Source: Serratia marcescens (GTDB lineage Bacteria > Pseudomonadota > Gammaproteobacteria > Enterobacterales > Enterobacteriaceae). Taken from it: a stretch of 64,000 nucleotides of DNA. Below the pieces are notes generated by a model that was given only the letters and a program-made list of their open reading frames with translations, had not been told where the DNA came from and did not search any database. The DNA is taken from the NCBI RefSeq assembly GCF_001902635.1, contig NZ_MJAO01000011.1, positions 115,346 to 179,345 on the forward strand, given 5' to 3'. Below, one piece after another: positions 21,172 to 31,636 of the stretch; the first letter of the stretch is position 1; every line of letters begins with the position of its first letter. Made by a program: the position numbers and the translations under genes.

Positions 21172-22412
21172 AAGGACGCGATGGAATGGGCGTGGCGCTG
21201 TGGTGCCTGGCGTTCGGCGCTGCACAGGCACAGGATAAACAGGTTGTTTCACTGGAGTTTCAGGACGCGCCGGTCGCGGTTATCTTGCAGGCGTTGGCGG
21301 ATTATCGGCAATTGAACCTGATCGCCGCACCCGGCGTGAGCGGCAACCTGACGCTGCGGCTGGAGGATGTGCCTTGGTCGCAGGCGCTGGCGCTGACCCT
21401 GCGCATGGGCAAGCTGGCGATGACGCGAGAGGGCAACGTCATGCTGATCTCGCCTGAGCCGGACGCGCAGGAGAAACGGCGGCAGCGAGAGGCGCAGGCG
21501 CAACGGCAAGCGCTACACAGCCTGACCCTGACGTTACAGAACGGCGATGCGGCAGAGATTGCCGAAAGCCTCAATGCCCAACGCGACACCTTGCTCAGCG
21601 AGCGTGGCAGCGTGATGGCGGATAAGCGCACCAATATGCTGCTGCTCCGTGACACCGCGCCGATCCTGGCGCAGTTGAAAAAGCGGGTGACGGACATGGA
21701 CGCTCCCCTGGCGCAGGTGCAGTTGGCGGCACATATCGTGACCATCAACAGCGAAAGCCTGCGTGAGCTCGGCGTGCGTTGGGGATTGGCGCCCGATGCC
21801 CGGCCGGCGCAGCCGCTGCGGCCGGGCAATATCGGCGTCAACCTGCCGCTGGAGCGCAGTGCGGTGAACGCCGGCTTCCATCTGGCGCGTATCAGCGGGC
21901 GTCTGCTGAGCCTGGAGTTGACGGCGCTGGAACAGGAAAATCAGGTGGAGATCATCGCCAGCCCGCGTTTGCTGACGGCACATCTGCAAACTGCCAGCAT
22001 CAAGCAGGGGACGGAGATCCCCTATGAAGTATCCAGCGGCGCCAGCGGTGCGACCGCGATCGAATTCAAAGAGGCGGTGCTGGGCATGGAGGTGACGCCG
22101 AGGGTGCTGCCGGACGGACGCATCACGCTGACGCTGCACATCAGCCAAAATATGCCGGGGCGCGCCATCGGTCGGGGAGCCGGGGAGGCGTTGACTATCG
22201 ACAAGCAGGAGATAAAAACGCAGATCACGGTGAAAAATGGTGAAACCCTGGTGCTCGGTGGCATTTTTCAACGGCATCGCGGCAAGACGGCGGACAAGGT
22301 GCCGGGATTGGGGGACGCGCCGTTGCTGGGTTCTCTGTTCAGGCAGAGCGGTGCGCAACAGAAAAAGCGCGAGTTGGTGATTTTCATTACGCCGACCCTG
22401 ATTAAGGGATAA
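21168..22412 (+). CDS. hofQ: HofQ, secretin of the DNA-utilisation machine
   Basis: A 414-residue outer-membrane secretin of the PilQ/ComE family. It has a signal peptide (cleavage near AAQAQDKQ), an STN-type N domain (VSLEFQDAPVAVILQALADY), one NolW-type domain and the secretin barrel signature VPGLGDAPLLGSLFR. It is shorter than PilQ of pilus-forming species, as E. coli HofQ also is. The GTG start at 21168 overlaps the hofP stop. Predicted to be the DNA-uptake pore. Confidence 0.9.
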   Translation: MKGRDGMGVALWCLAFGAAQAQDKQVVSLEFQDAPVAVILQALADYRQLNLIAAPGVSGNLTLRLEDVPWSQALALTLRMGKLAMTREGNVMLISPEPDAQEKRRQREAQAQRQALHSLTLTLQNGDAAEIAESLNAQRDTLLSERGSVMADKRTNMLLLRDTAPILAQLKKRVTDMDAPLAQVQLAAHIVTINSESLRELGVRWGLAPDARPAQPLRPGNIGVNLPLERSAVNAGFHLARISGRLLSLELTALEQENQVEIIASPRLLTAHLQTASIKQGTEIPYEVSSGASGATAIEFKEAVLGMEVTPRVLPDGRITLTLHISQNMPGRAIGRGAGEALTIDKQEIKTQITVKNGETLVLGGIFQRHRGKTADKVPGLGDAPLLGSLFRQSGAQQKKRELVIFITPTLIKG

Positions 22413-22761
22413 GCGGCGGCTCGTCGTCCAGGCGGCAAATCTCTTAAAGTTGATGAGCAGATACACTTTTTTGTCTCCTTGGGGGTATCTGCGTTTGACG
22501 CTGCGGCCGATTTAGCTTACAAGGGTTACCGAATTGAGCACCGAGGTTTTTTGTTAGCGCCAAGACGCCGTTAAAAACATATGGTTTCCCTCCTGCGGCG
22601 TGGATTGCGATTTATTCGGTTGCCAAACTACCAAGAGTGTTGAGATAATTTTTCGTCTGATCTCGCACTATAGCTCATGAGGTTTCAGTTTAGGTCCCGC
22701 CGCTGATTTGATTGGCGGGGCGGGTTAACATTAACGAATTGTCTTAGTAATACCGAAAAAC
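22413..22761. other. Intergenic region between hofQ and aroK
   Basis: About 350 bases leading to aroK. It contains an 8-bp inverted repeat gcagatac/gtatctgc (22457-22464 with 22485-22492, 20-base loop). It presumably holds the aroK promoter, but I could not place a -35/-10 pair with acceptable spacing. No gene seen. Confidence 0.5.
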
Positions 22762-23283
22762 ATGGCAGAGAAACGCAATATCTTTCTGGTTGGGCCTATG
22801 GGTGCCGGCAAAAGCACTATTGGCCGTCAGTTAGCTCAGCAACTCAATATGGAGTTCTTCGACTCCGATCAAGAAATTGAGCGACGTACCGGAGCTGACG
22901 TGGGCTGGGTATTCGACGTGGAAGGGGAAGAAGGTTTCCGCGATCGTGAAGAAAAAGTCATTAATGAACTGACGGAAAAACAAGGGATTGTGTTGGCGAC
23001 CGGCGGCGGTTCGGTGAAGTCGCGCGAAACGCGCAACCGTCTGTCCGCGCGCGGCGTGGTGGTCTATCTGGAAACCACGATCGAGAAGCAGCTGGCTCGC
23101 ACCCAGCGTGATAAAAAACGCCCGCTGCTGCAGGTTGATTCTCCGCCGCGTGAGGTGCTGGAAGCCCTGGCGAAAGAACGCAATCCGTTGTACGAAGAGA
23201 TTGCCGACGTCACCATCCGCACCGACGATCAGAGCGCTAAAGTGGTTGCCAACCAGATCATCAATATGCTGGAAAGCAACTGA
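22762..23283 (+). CDS. aroK: Shikimate kinase I
   Basis: A 173-residue kinase phosphorylating shikimate at the 3-OH, the fifth step of the chorismate pathway. The P-loop GPMGAGKST spans residues 11-19; [13 protein letters not shown] holds the shikimate-binding Asp, and ATGGGSV the conserved glycine motif. aroB follows after 106 bases, the start of the conserved aroK-aroB-damX-dam-rpe-gph-trpS series. Confidence 0.98.
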   Translation: MAEKRNIFLVGPMGAGKSTIGRQLAQQLNMEFFDSDQEIERRTGADVGWVFDVEGEEGFRDREEKVINELTEKQGIVLATGGGSVKSRETRNRLSARGVVVYLETTIEKQLARTQRDKKRPLLQVDSPPREVLEALAKERNPLYEEIADVTIRTDDQSAKVVANQIINMLESN

Positions 23284-23389
23284 TTGTCGATTTTCGCGTT
23301 CGCCGTCGGCCAATGCGGAAGACTGATTTGTGTTCCCCGCCGCAGCGGGGAGCAACCACCGCCGCACCATACAGAGAACTGAGCGCGAC

Positions 23390-24490
23390 ATGGAGAGAAT
23401 TACTGTAACGCTTGGGGAGCGCAGCTACCCGATTACCATCGCCGCCGGATTGTTTAACGATCCGGCTTCTTTTATGCCGTTGAAGGCGGGTGAACAAGCG
23501 ATGTTGGTCACCAACCAAACCCTGGCGCCACTCTATCTGGATCGTGTACGGCAAGTGTTGGAACAGGGCGGCGTCGTGGTGGATCAGGTCATTCTTCCCG
23601 ATGGTGAACAGTACAAATCTCTGGCGGTGTTGGAGCAGGTGTTTTCGGCACTGCTGGAAAAACCGCACGGGCGCGATACCACGCTGATCGCCCTTGGCGG
23701 CGGCGTCGTCGGTGACTTGACCGGCTTTGCCGCCGCGTGTTACCAACGTGGCGTGCGCTTCATTCAGGTTCCCACCACGCTGTTGTCGCAGGTGGACTCT
23801 TCCGTCGGCGGCAAGACCGCTGTCAACCACCCGCTCGGCAAAAACATGATCGGCGCTTTCTATCAACCCGCTTCGGTGGTGGTTGATCTGGATTGCCTGA
23901 AAACGTTGCCGCCGCGTGAACTCTCTTCCGGCCTGGCTGAAGTCATCAAATACGGGATTATTCTCGATCGCGAGTTCTTCGTTTGGCTGGAAAACAACAT
24001 TGATGCGTTGATGGCGCTGGATATGCAGGCATTGGCCTACTGTATTCGCCGTTGCTGCGAGCTGAAGGCCGAAGTGGTGGCTGCCGACGAACGCGAGAGC
24101 GGTCTGCGCGCGTTGCTGAATTTGGGCCATACTTACGGCCATGCCATCGAGGCCGAGATGGGCTACGGTGTGTGGCTGCACGGCGAAGCGGTGGCGGCGG
24201 GCATGGTGATGGCGGCGGAAACCGCACGCCGTCTTGGTCAGTTCTCCGCTGAAGACATCGAACGCATCAAAGCGCTGTTGCTGCGCGCCGGTTTGCCGGT
24301 TTGCGGGCCGCAGGAAATGACGCCGGGATCCTATCTGCCGCACATGCTGCGCGATAAGAAAGTGCTGGCGGGTGAACTGCGTCTGGTGCTGCCGACCGCG
24401 ATCGGTGCGGCGGAAGTGCGTGGCGGCGTAGGGCATGAATTGGTGCTGGCGTCGATCACTGCCTGCCTGCCTGAGCACAAACGTAATTAA
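23390..24490 (+). CDS. aroB: 3-dehydroquinate synthase
   Basis: A 366-residue NAD- and metal-dependent enzyme turning DAHP into 3-dehydroquinate, step two of the shikimate pathway. The NAD segment [13 protein letters not shown], the [13 protein letters not shown] motif and the metal-binding GHTYGHAIE are visible. Start at 23390 ([10 protein letters not shown]) aligns with E. coli AroB, though the Shine-Dalgarno is weak. The frame is open to 23330 without support. Confidence 0.98.
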   Translation: MERITVTLGERSYPITIAAGLFNDPASFMPLKAGEQAMLVTNQTLAPLYLDRVRQVLEQGGVVVDQVILPDGEQYKSLAVLEQVFSALLEKPHGRDTTLIALGGGVVGDLTGFAAACYQRGVRFIQVPTTLLSQVDSSVGGKTAVNHPLGKNMIGAFYQPASVVVDLDCLKTLPPRELSSGLAEVIKYGIILDREFFVWLENNIDALMALDMQALAYCIRRCCELKAEVVAADERESGLRALLNLGHTYGHAIEAEMGYGVWLHGEAVAAGMVMAAETARRLGQFSAEDIERIKALLLRAGLPVCGPQEMTPGSYLPHMLRDKKVLAGELRLVLPTAIGAAEVRGGVGHELVLASITACLPEHKRN

Positions 24491-24646
24491 ATCGGATGAA
24501 GTAACAGTGGCTTAGCTGCCATTTGCATCTATATTAATACAGTGAGCAGAGCACGACGGGTGTCGCTTTGCCATCATCGGGTTAATCTGCCCGTGCCACG
24601 GTAGGTCTACGGTGGTGGGCTTTTGCCTCTAGTTGGAGGGTTTCAG

Positions 24647-25660
24647 ATGGACGAGTTTAAACCGGAAGACGATCTCAGACCTGATAGCAGCGATCGTCGT
24701 CCTACGCGTTCGCGCAAGCCGGCTTCTGCGCCGCGCTTCGCCGTGTCGCGTCAGCATTTGATGATTGGCATCGGCATTTTGGTGTTGTTGCTGCTGATTG
24801 TCGGCATCGGTTCCGCCTTGAAGGCGCCGACCAAACATGAAGCGGCTCAGGATAGCGGCGCGCAAAACGGCGCGGCCCGCGATATCAATCTGTCCGGCTC
24901 TTCGTCGCTGACCACCGCCAACAACGGCGTGCCGGGCGGCACGACGGATACCCATGACAACAACGGCGTGAGCGCGACTCAGCCGCAGCAACCGCAAAAC
25001 GTCAGCGTTCCGCCGATCTCCGGCACGCCGACCGAAGCGCAGACTCAGCCTCAGCAGGGCGGTGCGCAGCAGCGTGTCGATCTGCCGGGCAACATGGCGG
25101 ATGCGCTGTCGCAGCAGCAGGGGCAGGTTGATGCAGTAAGCCAGGGTATGACCGGCGCAGCGTCGACCTTGCCGACCGCACCTGCGACGGTGATGAGCGG
25201 CGCAGCGGCGCGTGAAGCGACGCGTCCCGCACCGGGGGCTGCTCAACAGCCGCATAAGACGCCGGCGAAAACCGCCGCCGCGAAACCGACCGCAACGCAG
25301 CATAAATCACCGACGACGGTGTATACGCCGCCGGCCAAGCCGTCTTCCACCGTGAAAGCGGGCGCGGTCAGCAGCAGCGGTAGTTCGCTGCAATCTGCAC
25401 CGGGCAGTCACTATACTTTGCAGCTGAGCAGCGCTTCGCGTTCCGATACGTTGAACGCCTACGCCAAACAGCAGAAGTTGCAGAATTATCTGGTGTACAC
25501 CACCAAACGCGACGGCAAGCCGTGGTATGTGCTGGTGAGTGGCAACTACGCGTCCTCTGCGGAAGCGAAGCGCGCCATCGCCACGCTGCCGGCGGATGTG
25601 CAGGCGAAAAAACCATGGGTCCGACCTGTACATCAGGTACAGCAAGATCTTAAAAAATAA
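24647..25660 (+). CDS. damX: DamX, SPOR-domain cell division protein
   Basis: A 337-residue bitopic inner-membrane protein. A charged cytoplasmic segment precedes one TM helix (MIGIGILVLLLLIVGIGSAL, about 41-60), a long Pro/Ala/Gln-rich periplasmic linker, and a C-terminal SPOR domain (YTLQLSSASRSDTLNAYAK onward) that binds denuded septal peptidoglycan. DamX works at the division ring. The ATG at 24647 has a good GGAGG; upstream codons were excluded. Confidence 0.95.
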   Translation: MDEFKPEDDLRPDSSDRRPTRSRKPASAPRFAVSRQHLMIGIGILVLLLLIVGIGSALKAPTKHEAAQDSGAQNGAARDINLSGSSSLTTANNGVPGGTTDTHDNNGVSATQPQQPQNVSVPPISGTPTEAQTQPQQGGAQQRVDLPGNMADALSQQQGQVDAVSQGMTGAASTLPTAPATVMSGAAAREATRPAPGAAQQPHKTPAKTAAAKPTATQHKSPTTVYTPPAKPSSTVKAGAVSSSGSSLQSAPGSHYTLQLSSASRSDTLNAYAKQQKLQNYLVYTTKRDGKPWYVLVSGNYASSAEAKRAIATLPADVQAKKPWVRPVHQVQQDLKK

Positions 25661-25744
25661 ATCATTTAAATTTGTGCGCTGATGTGCTGTCTGAAACAGA
25701 GTACAATCCGCCGCTCTGAATTGTATAAGTAGCTAATTGACGGC

Positions 25745-26557
25745 ATGAAGAAGAACCGCGCTTTTTTAAAATGGGCTGGTGGAAAATACCCGCTGGTGGA
25801 CGAGATTCGTCGCCATCTGCCAGCGGGAGACTGCTTAATCGAGCCCTTCGTGGGTGCGGGATCCGTCTTTCTGAATACGGATTACGACGCCTACATTCTC
25901 GCCGACATCAATAGCGATCTTATCAACCTGTATAACATCGTTAAGCTGCGCACGGATGACTTCGTGCGCGATGCCCGCATTCTTTTCGCCGATGAATTCA
26001 ATAACTCGGATCAGTTTTACCTGCTGCGAGAAGAGTTCAATACTAGCAGCGAGCCCTACCGCCGGGCGTTGCTGTTCCTGTACCTGAACCGCCACTGCTA
26101 TAACGGCCTGTGCCGCTATAACCTGCGCGGCGAGTTCAATGTGCCGTTTGGCCGCTACAAGAAACCCTACTTCCCGGAAGAAGAGCTCTACTGGTTTGCT
26201 GAAAAATCGCGCAATGCCACTTTTGTCTGCGAGCATTACCGCGATACCATGGCGAAGGCCGTGGCCGGCGCCGTGGTGTATTGCGATCCGCCTTACGCGC
26301 CGCTGTCGGCGACGGCGAATTTCACCGCTTACCACACCAACAGTTTCAGCATCGCCGATCAGCAGAGCCTGGCACATCTGGCGCACCAGCTCTCGGTAGA
26401 GAGTCAGGTACCGGTATTGATCTCCAATCACGATACCGAACTGACGCGTGACTGGTACCAGCATGCTTCGCTGTATGTGGTGAAAGCGCGCCGCACGATC
26501 AGCCGCAACATTCTCGGCCGCAGTAAAGTGAACGAGCTTTTGGCGCTGTATCGCTAA
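25745..26557 (+). CDS. dam: Dam, DNA adenine methyltransferase (GATC)
   Basis: A 270-residue class alpha N6-adenine methyltransferase. The SAM-binding motif FVGAGSVF (in IEPFVGAGS) and the catalytic DPPY (YCDPPYAPL) are in the order expected of Dam. It methylates GATC and so directs mismatch repair, replication timing and gene control. Length matches E. coli Dam (278) closely. It lies between damX and rpe. Confidence 0.98.
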   Translation: MKKNRAFLKWAGGKYPLVDEIRRHLPAGDCLIEPFVGAGSVFLNTDYDAYILADINSDLINLYNIVKLRTDDFVRDARILFADEFNNSDQFYLLREEFNTSSEPYRRALLFLYLNRHCYNGLCRYNLRGEFNVPFGRYKKPYFPEEELYWFAEKSRNATFVCEHYRDTMAKAVAGAVVYCDPPYAPLSATANFTAYHTNSFSIADQQSLAHLAHQLSVESQVPVLISNHDTELTRDWYQHASLYVVKARRTISRNILGRSKVNELLALYR

Positions 26558-26608
26558 GCCGGGGGCACCCCGGCGCATAACAACTCGACCCTACGTTTGG
26601 AGAAGCGG

Positions 26609-27286
26609 ATGAAAAAGTTTTTGATTGCCCCGTCCATTCTGTCGGCAGATTTTGCCCGGTTAGGTGAAGATACCGCCAACGTGCTGGCCGCAGGCGGCGA
26701 CGTGGTGCACTTCGATGTGATGGACAACCACTATGTACCCAACCTGACCATCGGCCCGATGGTGTGCGAAGCGCTGCGCAACTACGGCATTACCGCGCCG
26801 ATCGACGTGCACCTGATGGTCAAGCCGGTGGACCGCATCGTGCCTGACTTTGCCAAGGCCGGCGCGTCTTATATCTCTTTCCATCCTGAAGCTTCCGAAC
26901 ATGTCGATCGCACCATTCAGCTGATCAAAGAACACGGCTGCAAGGCCGGCCTGGTGTTCAACCCGGCCACGCCGCTGAGCTATCTCGATTACGTGATGGA
27001 TAAAATCGACGTGATCCTGCTGATGTCGGTCAACCCGGGCTTCGGCGGCCAGTCGTTCATCCACGGCACCCTGGACAAGCTGCGCCAGGTGCGCAAGCTG
27101 ATCGACGACAGCGGCCGTGATATCCGCCTGGAGGTCGACGGTGGGGTGAAGGTGGATAACATCGCCGAAATCGCCGCCGCGGGCGCCGATATGTTTGTCG
27201 CCGGTTCTGCCATCTTTGGTCAGCCGGACTACCGCAAGGTGATCGACGAGATGCGCAGCGAACTGGCGAAGGTTTCCCATGGCTGA
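26609..27286 (+). CDS. rpe: Ribulose-phosphate 3-epimerase
   Basis: A 225-residue TIM-barrel epimerase of the pentose phosphate pathway, interconverting ribulose-5-P and xylulose-5-P. Visible motifs are [14 protein letters not shown], the metal histidines in [14 protein letters not shown] and DVHLMV, and [12 protein letters not shown]. The ATG at 26609 has GGAG upstream. Its end overlaps gph by 8 bases, so the two are translationally linked. Confidence 0.98.
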   Translation: MKKFLIAPSILSADFARLGEDTANVLAAGGDVVHFDVMDNHYVPNLTIGPMVCEALRNYGITAPIDVHLMVKPVDRIVPDFAKAGASYISFHPEASEHVDRTIQLIKEHGCKAGLVFNPATPLSYLDYVMDKIDVILLMSVNPGFGGQSFIHGTLDKLRQVRKLIDDSGRDIRLEVDGGVKVDNIAEIAAAGADMFVAGSAIFGQPDYRKVIDEMRSELAKVSHG

Positions 27287-27977
27287 TTTCGGCGCGATCC
27301 GCGCGCTGGCCTTCGATCTGGACGGCACGCTGGTTGACAGCGCACCGGGCCTGGCGGCCGCCATCGATATGGCGCTGGAAGAGATGGGCCTGCCGCAAGC
27401 GGGTGAGGAGCGGGTCGGTACCTGGATCGGTAACGGCGCCGACGTGCTGGTGCAGCGCGCGCTGCGCTGGGCGGAGGCGGAAGGTGCGCCGGATCAGTGC
27501 AGCCGGCTGCGTGAACGCTTCGACCATTTCTACGCGCAGACCGTCGACAGCGGCAGCCGCCTGTTCCCGCAGGTGCAAGAGACGCTGGCCCGACTGGCCG
27601 CGCACGGCTACCCGATGGCACTGGTGACCAACAAGCCGACGCCGTTCGTGGCGCCGCTGCTGGCGTCGCTGGGCATTGGCGGCTCTTTCTCGCTGGTGAT
27701 CGGCGGCGACGACGTGACAGAAAAGAAACCGCACCCGGCGCCGTTGTACCTGGTGCTTGGCAAGCTTGGGCTGCGCGCGCATGAACTGCTGTTCGTCGGC
27801 GACTCACGCAACGATATTCAAGCCGCACAGGGCGCCGGTTGCCCGAACGTCGGCTTTACCTACGGTTATAACTACGGCGAGTCGATCGCCCTGAGCCACC
27901 CCGATCGGGTGTTGGAGCGCTTCGCCGATTTGTTGCCCGCTCTTGGGCTGTCATCTTTAGAGAATCAGGAAATTTAA
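27279..27977 (+). CDS. gph: Phosphoglycolate phosphatase
   Basis: A 232-residue HAD-family phosphatase removing 2-phosphoglycolate, which comes mainly from repair of 3'-phosphoglycolate DNA ends. HAD motif I is [13 protein letters not shown], motif II VTNKP, motif III includes K in EKKPHPAP, and motif [12 protein letters not shown]. It overlaps rpe and ends 2 bases before trpS. Confidence 0.97.
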   Translation: MADFGAIRALAFDLDGTLVDSAPGLAAAIDMALEEMGLPQAGEERVGTWIGNGADVLVQRALRWAEAEGAPDQCSRLRERFDHFYAQTVDSGSRLFPQVQETLARLAAHGYPMALVTNKPTPFVAPLLASLGIGGSFSLVIGGDDVTEKKPHPAPLYLVLGKLGLRAHELLFVGDSRNDIQAAQGAGCPNVGFTYGYNYGESIALSHPDRVLERFADLLPALGLSSLENQEI

Positions 27978-27979
27978 AC

Positions 27980-28987
27980 ATGAGTAAGCCCATCGTATTT
28001 AGCGGCGCGCAGCCGTCCGGCGAACTGACCATCGGCAACTACATGGGTGCGCTGCGTCAGTGGGTGCAGATGCAGGACGACTACGACTGCATCTACTGCA
28101 TCGTCGATCTGCATGCCATCACCGTGCGTCAGGACGCCGAGAAGCTGCGTAAGGCCACGCTGGATACGCTGGCGCTGTACCTGGCCTGCGGCATCGATCC
28201 GGAAAAAAGCACCATCTTCGTGCAGTCGCACGTGCCGGAGCACACGCAGCTGAGCTGGGTGCTGAACTGCTACACCTATTTCGGCGAACTGAGCCGCATG
28301 ACGCAGTTCAAGGACAAATCCGCGCGCTACGCGGAGAACATCAACGCCGGGCTGTTCAGCTATCCGGTGCTGATGGCGGCGGATATTCTGCTGTATCAAA
28401 CCAACCAGGTGCCGGTGGGTGAAGATCAGAAACAGCACCTGGAACTGAGCCGCGACGTGGGCCAGCGTTTCAACGCGCTGTACGGCGAGGTGTTCAAAGT
28501 GCCGGAGCCGTTCATTCCTAAATCCGGCGCGCGCGTGATGTCGCTGCAGGAGCCGACCAAAAAGATGTCCAAGTCGGACGACAACCGCAACAACGTGATC
28601 GGTCTGTTGGAAGATCCGAAAGCGGTGACCAAGAAGATCAAACGCGCGATGACCGATTCGGAAGAGCCGCCTGTCGTGCGCTACGACGTGGTCAATAAGG
28701 CGGGCGTTTCCAACCTGCTGGATATCCTCGTCGGCGTGACCGGCAAGAGTATCGCGCAGCTGGAAGCCGAGTTCGAAGGCCAGATGTACGGCCACCTGAA
28801 AGGCGCGGTGGCGGAAGCCGTTTCCGGCATGTTGGGTGAGCTGCAGGAGCGCTACCACCGCTTCCGCAACGACGAAGCCTACCTGCAGCAGGTGATGCGC
28901 GACGGTGCCGCCAAGGCCCGGGCACGCGCGCAGGAAACCCTGGCGAAGGTCTATCAGGCCGTCGGTTTCGTACCGCCGCAGGCGTAA
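27980..28987 (+). CDS. trpS: Tryptophanyl-tRNA synthetase
   Basis: A 335-residue class Ic aminoacyl-tRNA synthetase. The HIGH-type signature is [12 protein letters not shown] (residues about 17-28) and the KMSKS loop is KKMSKSDDN (about 194-202). It charges tRNA-Trp in the cytosol. It is the last gene of the aroK-trpS run and ends in a strong terminator shared with cysG. Confidence 0.98.
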   Translation: MSKPIVFSGAQPSGELTIGNYMGALRQWVQMQDDYDCIYCIVDLHAITVRQDAEKLRKATLDTLALYLACGIDPEKSTIFVQSHVPEHTQLSWVLNCYTYFGELSRMTQFKDKSARYAENINAGLFSYPVLMAADILLYQTNQVPVGEDQKQHLELSRDVGQRFNALYGEVFKVPEPFIPKSGARVMSLQEPTKKMSKSDDNRNNVIGLLEDPKAVTKKIKRAMTDSEEPPVVRYDVVNKAGVSNLLDILVGVTGKSIAQLEAEFEGQMYGHLKGAVAEAVSGMLGELQERYHRFRNDEAYLQQVMRDGAAKARARAQETLAKVYQAVGFVPPQA

Positions 28988-29000
28988 CGCCGGCGCAAAT

Positions 29001-29029
29001 AAAAAAAGCGGCCTTTGGCCGCTTTTTTT
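29001..29029. terminator. Bidirectional terminator between trpS and cysG
   Basis: An inverted repeat aaaaaaagcggcc/ggccgcttttttt (29001-29013 with 29017-29029, loop ttt). It has a T-run on both strands and lies 13 bases after trpS and 9 bases after the convergent cysG. Confidence 0.93.
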
Positions 29030-29038
29030 ACGTCGGTA

Positions 29039-30448
29039 TCATGCCATTTGCGCCAGGCTGGCGGGCGGTGTCTCGCTGGCGAACCAGTTGAGCTTGCTGC
29101 GCAGGCTGACCACGCTGCCGACGATGATCAGGCTGGGGCTGGCGGCCTGCAAGGACAGGGCGCCCAGTTGGCCGAGCTCGCCTTCAATCACCCGCTGGCG
29201 GCTGGAGGTGCCGTTTTCCACCAGCGCCACCGGCGTGGCGGCCGGCAAGCCGTGTGCAATCAGCTGGCGCTGGATCTCCGCCGCCTGCGACAGCCCCATA
29301 TAGAACACCAGCGTCTGTTGCCCGGCGGCCAATGTCGCCCAGTCCAAACCGCCGTCGGCCTTGGCGTGGCCGGTCACCAGGCGCACGCTCTGCGCGTGGT
29401 CGCGATGGGTGAGCGGGATGCCGCTGTAGGCGGAGCAACCGGAGGCGGCGGTGATGCCCGGCACCACCGAGAACGGCACGTTGGCGTCCGCCAGCGTCTC
29501 CAGCTCTTCGCCGCCGCGGCCGAAGATAAAGGGATCGCCGCCTTTCAGCCGCACCACGCGTTTGCCTTGCTGTGCCTGTTGCAGCAGGATTTGGTTGATC
29601 TGTTCCTGTGGCACGCAGTGGTGGCCGGCGCGTTTGCCGACGAAGATGCGCTCGGCGTCGCGGCGTACCAGCGTCATGATCTCTTCGGAGACCAGCCGGT
29701 CGTAAACCACTACATCGGCCTGCTGGATCTGCTGCAGCCCTTTCAGCGTCAGCAGGCCGGCATCGCCCGGCCCGGCGCCCACCAGCACCACTTCACCGCG
29801 ATCTTCCGGCTGTTCGCTGAACAGCTGATCGAGCTGACGTTCGGCCAGGGCCGCGTCGTTGTTGGCCAGCGACTGCGCCAGCCGGTCGTGGGCGAACAGC
29901 CGTTCCCAAAAGCGGCGGCGCGCGCCGAGGCTGCTAAAGCGTTGTTTTACCCGCTGCCGCAGCGAACCGCCCAGCTGCGCCAGCTTGCCAAGGTGCTGCG
30001 GTAGCATCGCTTCCAGCTTCTCGCGCAGCAGCCGCGCCAGCACCGGCGCTTTGCCGCCGGAGGACACCGCCACCATGATCGGCGAGCGATCGATGATCGA
30101 CGGCATGATAAAGCTGGCGCGTTTCGGGTCATCGACCACGTTGCAGAATACCCGTTGTTGGTTGGCGCACTGGTACACCAGCGCGTTGACTTCCAGCCGG
30201 TCGGTGGCGGCGATCACCAGCCATTTTTCCGCCAGCAGGGCCGGGCTGAATTCGCCTTCGGCCAGCGTCAGCAGGCCTTCTTCCGCCCACTGACGGAACT
30301 GCGGGTTGAACACCAGGGCGTTGACGGTCAACGCCGCACCGGCATCCAGCAGCAGGCGGGCCTTGCGTTCGGCGATCTCGCCGCCGCCGACCAGCAGACA
30401 GGCTTTGTGTTGCAGTTGGCAGAAAATCGGCAGGTAGTCCATCGGCAC
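29039..30448 (-). CDS. cysG: CysG siroheme synthase (trifunctional)
   Basis: A 469-residue fusion. The N-terminal part (about 1-215) is precorrin-2 dehydrogenase and ferrochelatase with the NAD-binding [16 protein letters not shown]. The C-terminal part is uroporphyrinogen-III methyltransferase with [15 protein letters not shown] and [18 protein letters not shown]. It makes siroheme, the cofactor of NirB and of sulfite reductase. It is the last gene of the nir operon, 44 bases after nirC. Confidence 0.98.
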   Translation of the reverse strand: MPMDYLPIFCQLQHKACLLVGGGEIAERKARLLLDAGAALTVNALVFNPQFRQWAEEGLLTLAEGEFSPALLAEKWLVIAATDRLEVNALVYQCANQQRVFCNVVDDPKRASFIMPSIIDRSPIMVAVSSGGKAPVLARLLREKLEAMLPQHLGKLAQLGGSLRQRVKQRFSSLGARRRFWERLFAHDRLAQSLANNDAALAERQLDQLFSEQPEDRGEVVLVGAGPGDAGLLTLKGLQQIQQADVVVYDRLVSEEIMTLVRRDAERIFVGKRAGHHCVPQEQINQILLQQAQQGKRVVRLKGGDPFIFGRGGEELETLADANVPFSVVPGITAASGCSAYSGIPLTHRDHAQSVRLVTGHAKADGGLDWATLAAGQQTLVFYMGLSQAAEIQRQLIAHGLPAATPVALVENGTSSRQRVIEGELGQLGALSLQAASPSLIIVGSVVSLRSKLNWFASETPPASLAQMA

Positions 30449-30492
30449 TCCTCGGGATAATCAGTATGGGGGCGGGATGCGCCCCCGGAAAC

Positions 30493-31293
30493 TCAGGCGG
30501 CCTGACGTGCGGCGGCTTTGGCCGCCTGCGGGCGTTCGGCGCGCGGTGTGGCGTACCAATAACCCAGGCCCATCAACACCGAGCCGGACAGGATATTGCC
30601 CAGCGTCACCCACAACAGGTTGTGGCCGATGCCGGCGAGGGTGTAAGCCTCGCTGTGGTTGCCGAACCAGGAGAGGGCGAACAGCGTCATGTTGGCGACG
30701 GAGTGCTCGTAGCCCGAGGCAATAAAGGCCAGCAGACACCACCAGATGGCGATGAACTTGGCGGCGCCTTCGACGCGGATCGCCATCCAAATCGCCAGGC
30801 AGACCAGCCAGTTGCACAGCACGCCCTTGAAGAACAGCACCTCGGCCGGCGCGGTGGTTTTCGCCAGCGCGGCGCTGTGCACCAGGCTGGTATCCACCGG
30901 CAGCAGGCTACCGCCGCCGTAGTAATACATCAGCGCCACCAGCACCGAGCCGAGCAGATTGCCGAGCCAGGTTTGCGGCAGCACCGCCCACATCTGGCTC
31001 TGGCGGATGGTGCCGGCCTTGACGCCGAGCGTCAGGAACATCGTATGGCCGGTGAACAGCTCGGAACCGGCGATGATCACCAGCGTCAGCGCGATGCCGA
31101 AGGTCGCGCCCATCACCAGCGGCCTCACGCTTGGATCGACCAGGTTGCCGAGGGTGAAGATCAGGATGATGCCGAGGCCGACGTAGGCGCCGGCCATCGC
31201 CGAGCTGATCCAGAAACCGAGCGGGCTCTCCTTCGCCAGGCGGACGATGCGCGCCGCGTTGGCGGCGCATTTGTTGATAGTGTCGGTAAACAT
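30493..31293 (-). CDS. nirC: NirC nitrite channel
   Basis: A 266-residue formate/nitrite transporter family protein with six expected membrane helices. Conserved features include GSELFTGHTM, NLLGSVLVAL and NWLVCLAIWMA. It moves nitrite across the inner membrane and so feeds the cytosolic NirBD reductase. It lies 16 bases after nirD and before cysG. The C-terminal tail is Ala/Arg-rich and cytoplasmic. Confidence 0.97.
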   Translation of the reverse strand: MFTDTINKCAANAARIVRLAKESPLGFWISSAMAGAYVGLGIILIFTLGNLVDPSVRPLVMGATFGIALTLVIIAGSELFTGHTMFLTLGVKAGTIRQSQMWAVLPQTWLGNLLGSVLVALMYYYGGGSLLPVDTSLVHSAALAKTTAPAEVLFFKGVLCNWLVCLAIWMAIRVEGAAKFIAIWWCLLAFIASGYEHSVANMTLFALSWFGNHSEAYTLAGIGHNLLWVTLGNILSGSVLMGLGYWYATPRAERPQAAKAAARQAA

Positions 31294-31309
31294 GTTGCCT
31301 CCCGAAAGG

Positions 31310-31636
31310 TTATGCCGCGACTTGCACGAGGCCGTCGACCACCCGGCTGGTGAAACTGGCGACGGAACGGCTGTCGTCTTCCAGACAGTGGCCGTCGTAC
31401 AGGCGGAAATGCTGCTTCTTCAGCGGGCTGGCGACCCACAGCTCGCCCTGATGTTCGGCGATCAGCCCGCGTGAGAGCACGCTGGCCTGGGCGAACGGGT
31501 CGATATTGCTGATGGCGAACACCTGCTCGTCGGCATAGGGGCGGAACACCGCCACCTGCCGCTCGCCGATCAGGGCGCACACGCCGGTGCCGGGCAGGAT
31601 GTCGGCGACGGGACAAACGGTAATCCACTGGCTCAT
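31310..31636 (-). CDS. nirD: NirD, small subunit of NADH nitrite reductase
   Basis: A 108-residue Rieske-like protein without the usual cluster ligands, as in other NirD proteins. It forms the cytosolic NADH-dependent nitrite reductase with NirB. The start ATG overlaps the nirB stop by 4 bases, so it is translationally coupled. Length matches E. coli NirD. Confidence 0.97.
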   Translation of the reverse strand: MSQWITVCPVADILPGTGVCALIGERQVAVFRPYADEQVFAISNIDPFAQASVLSRGLIAEHQGELWVASPLKKQHFRLYDGHCLEDDSRSVASFTSRVVDGLVQVAA

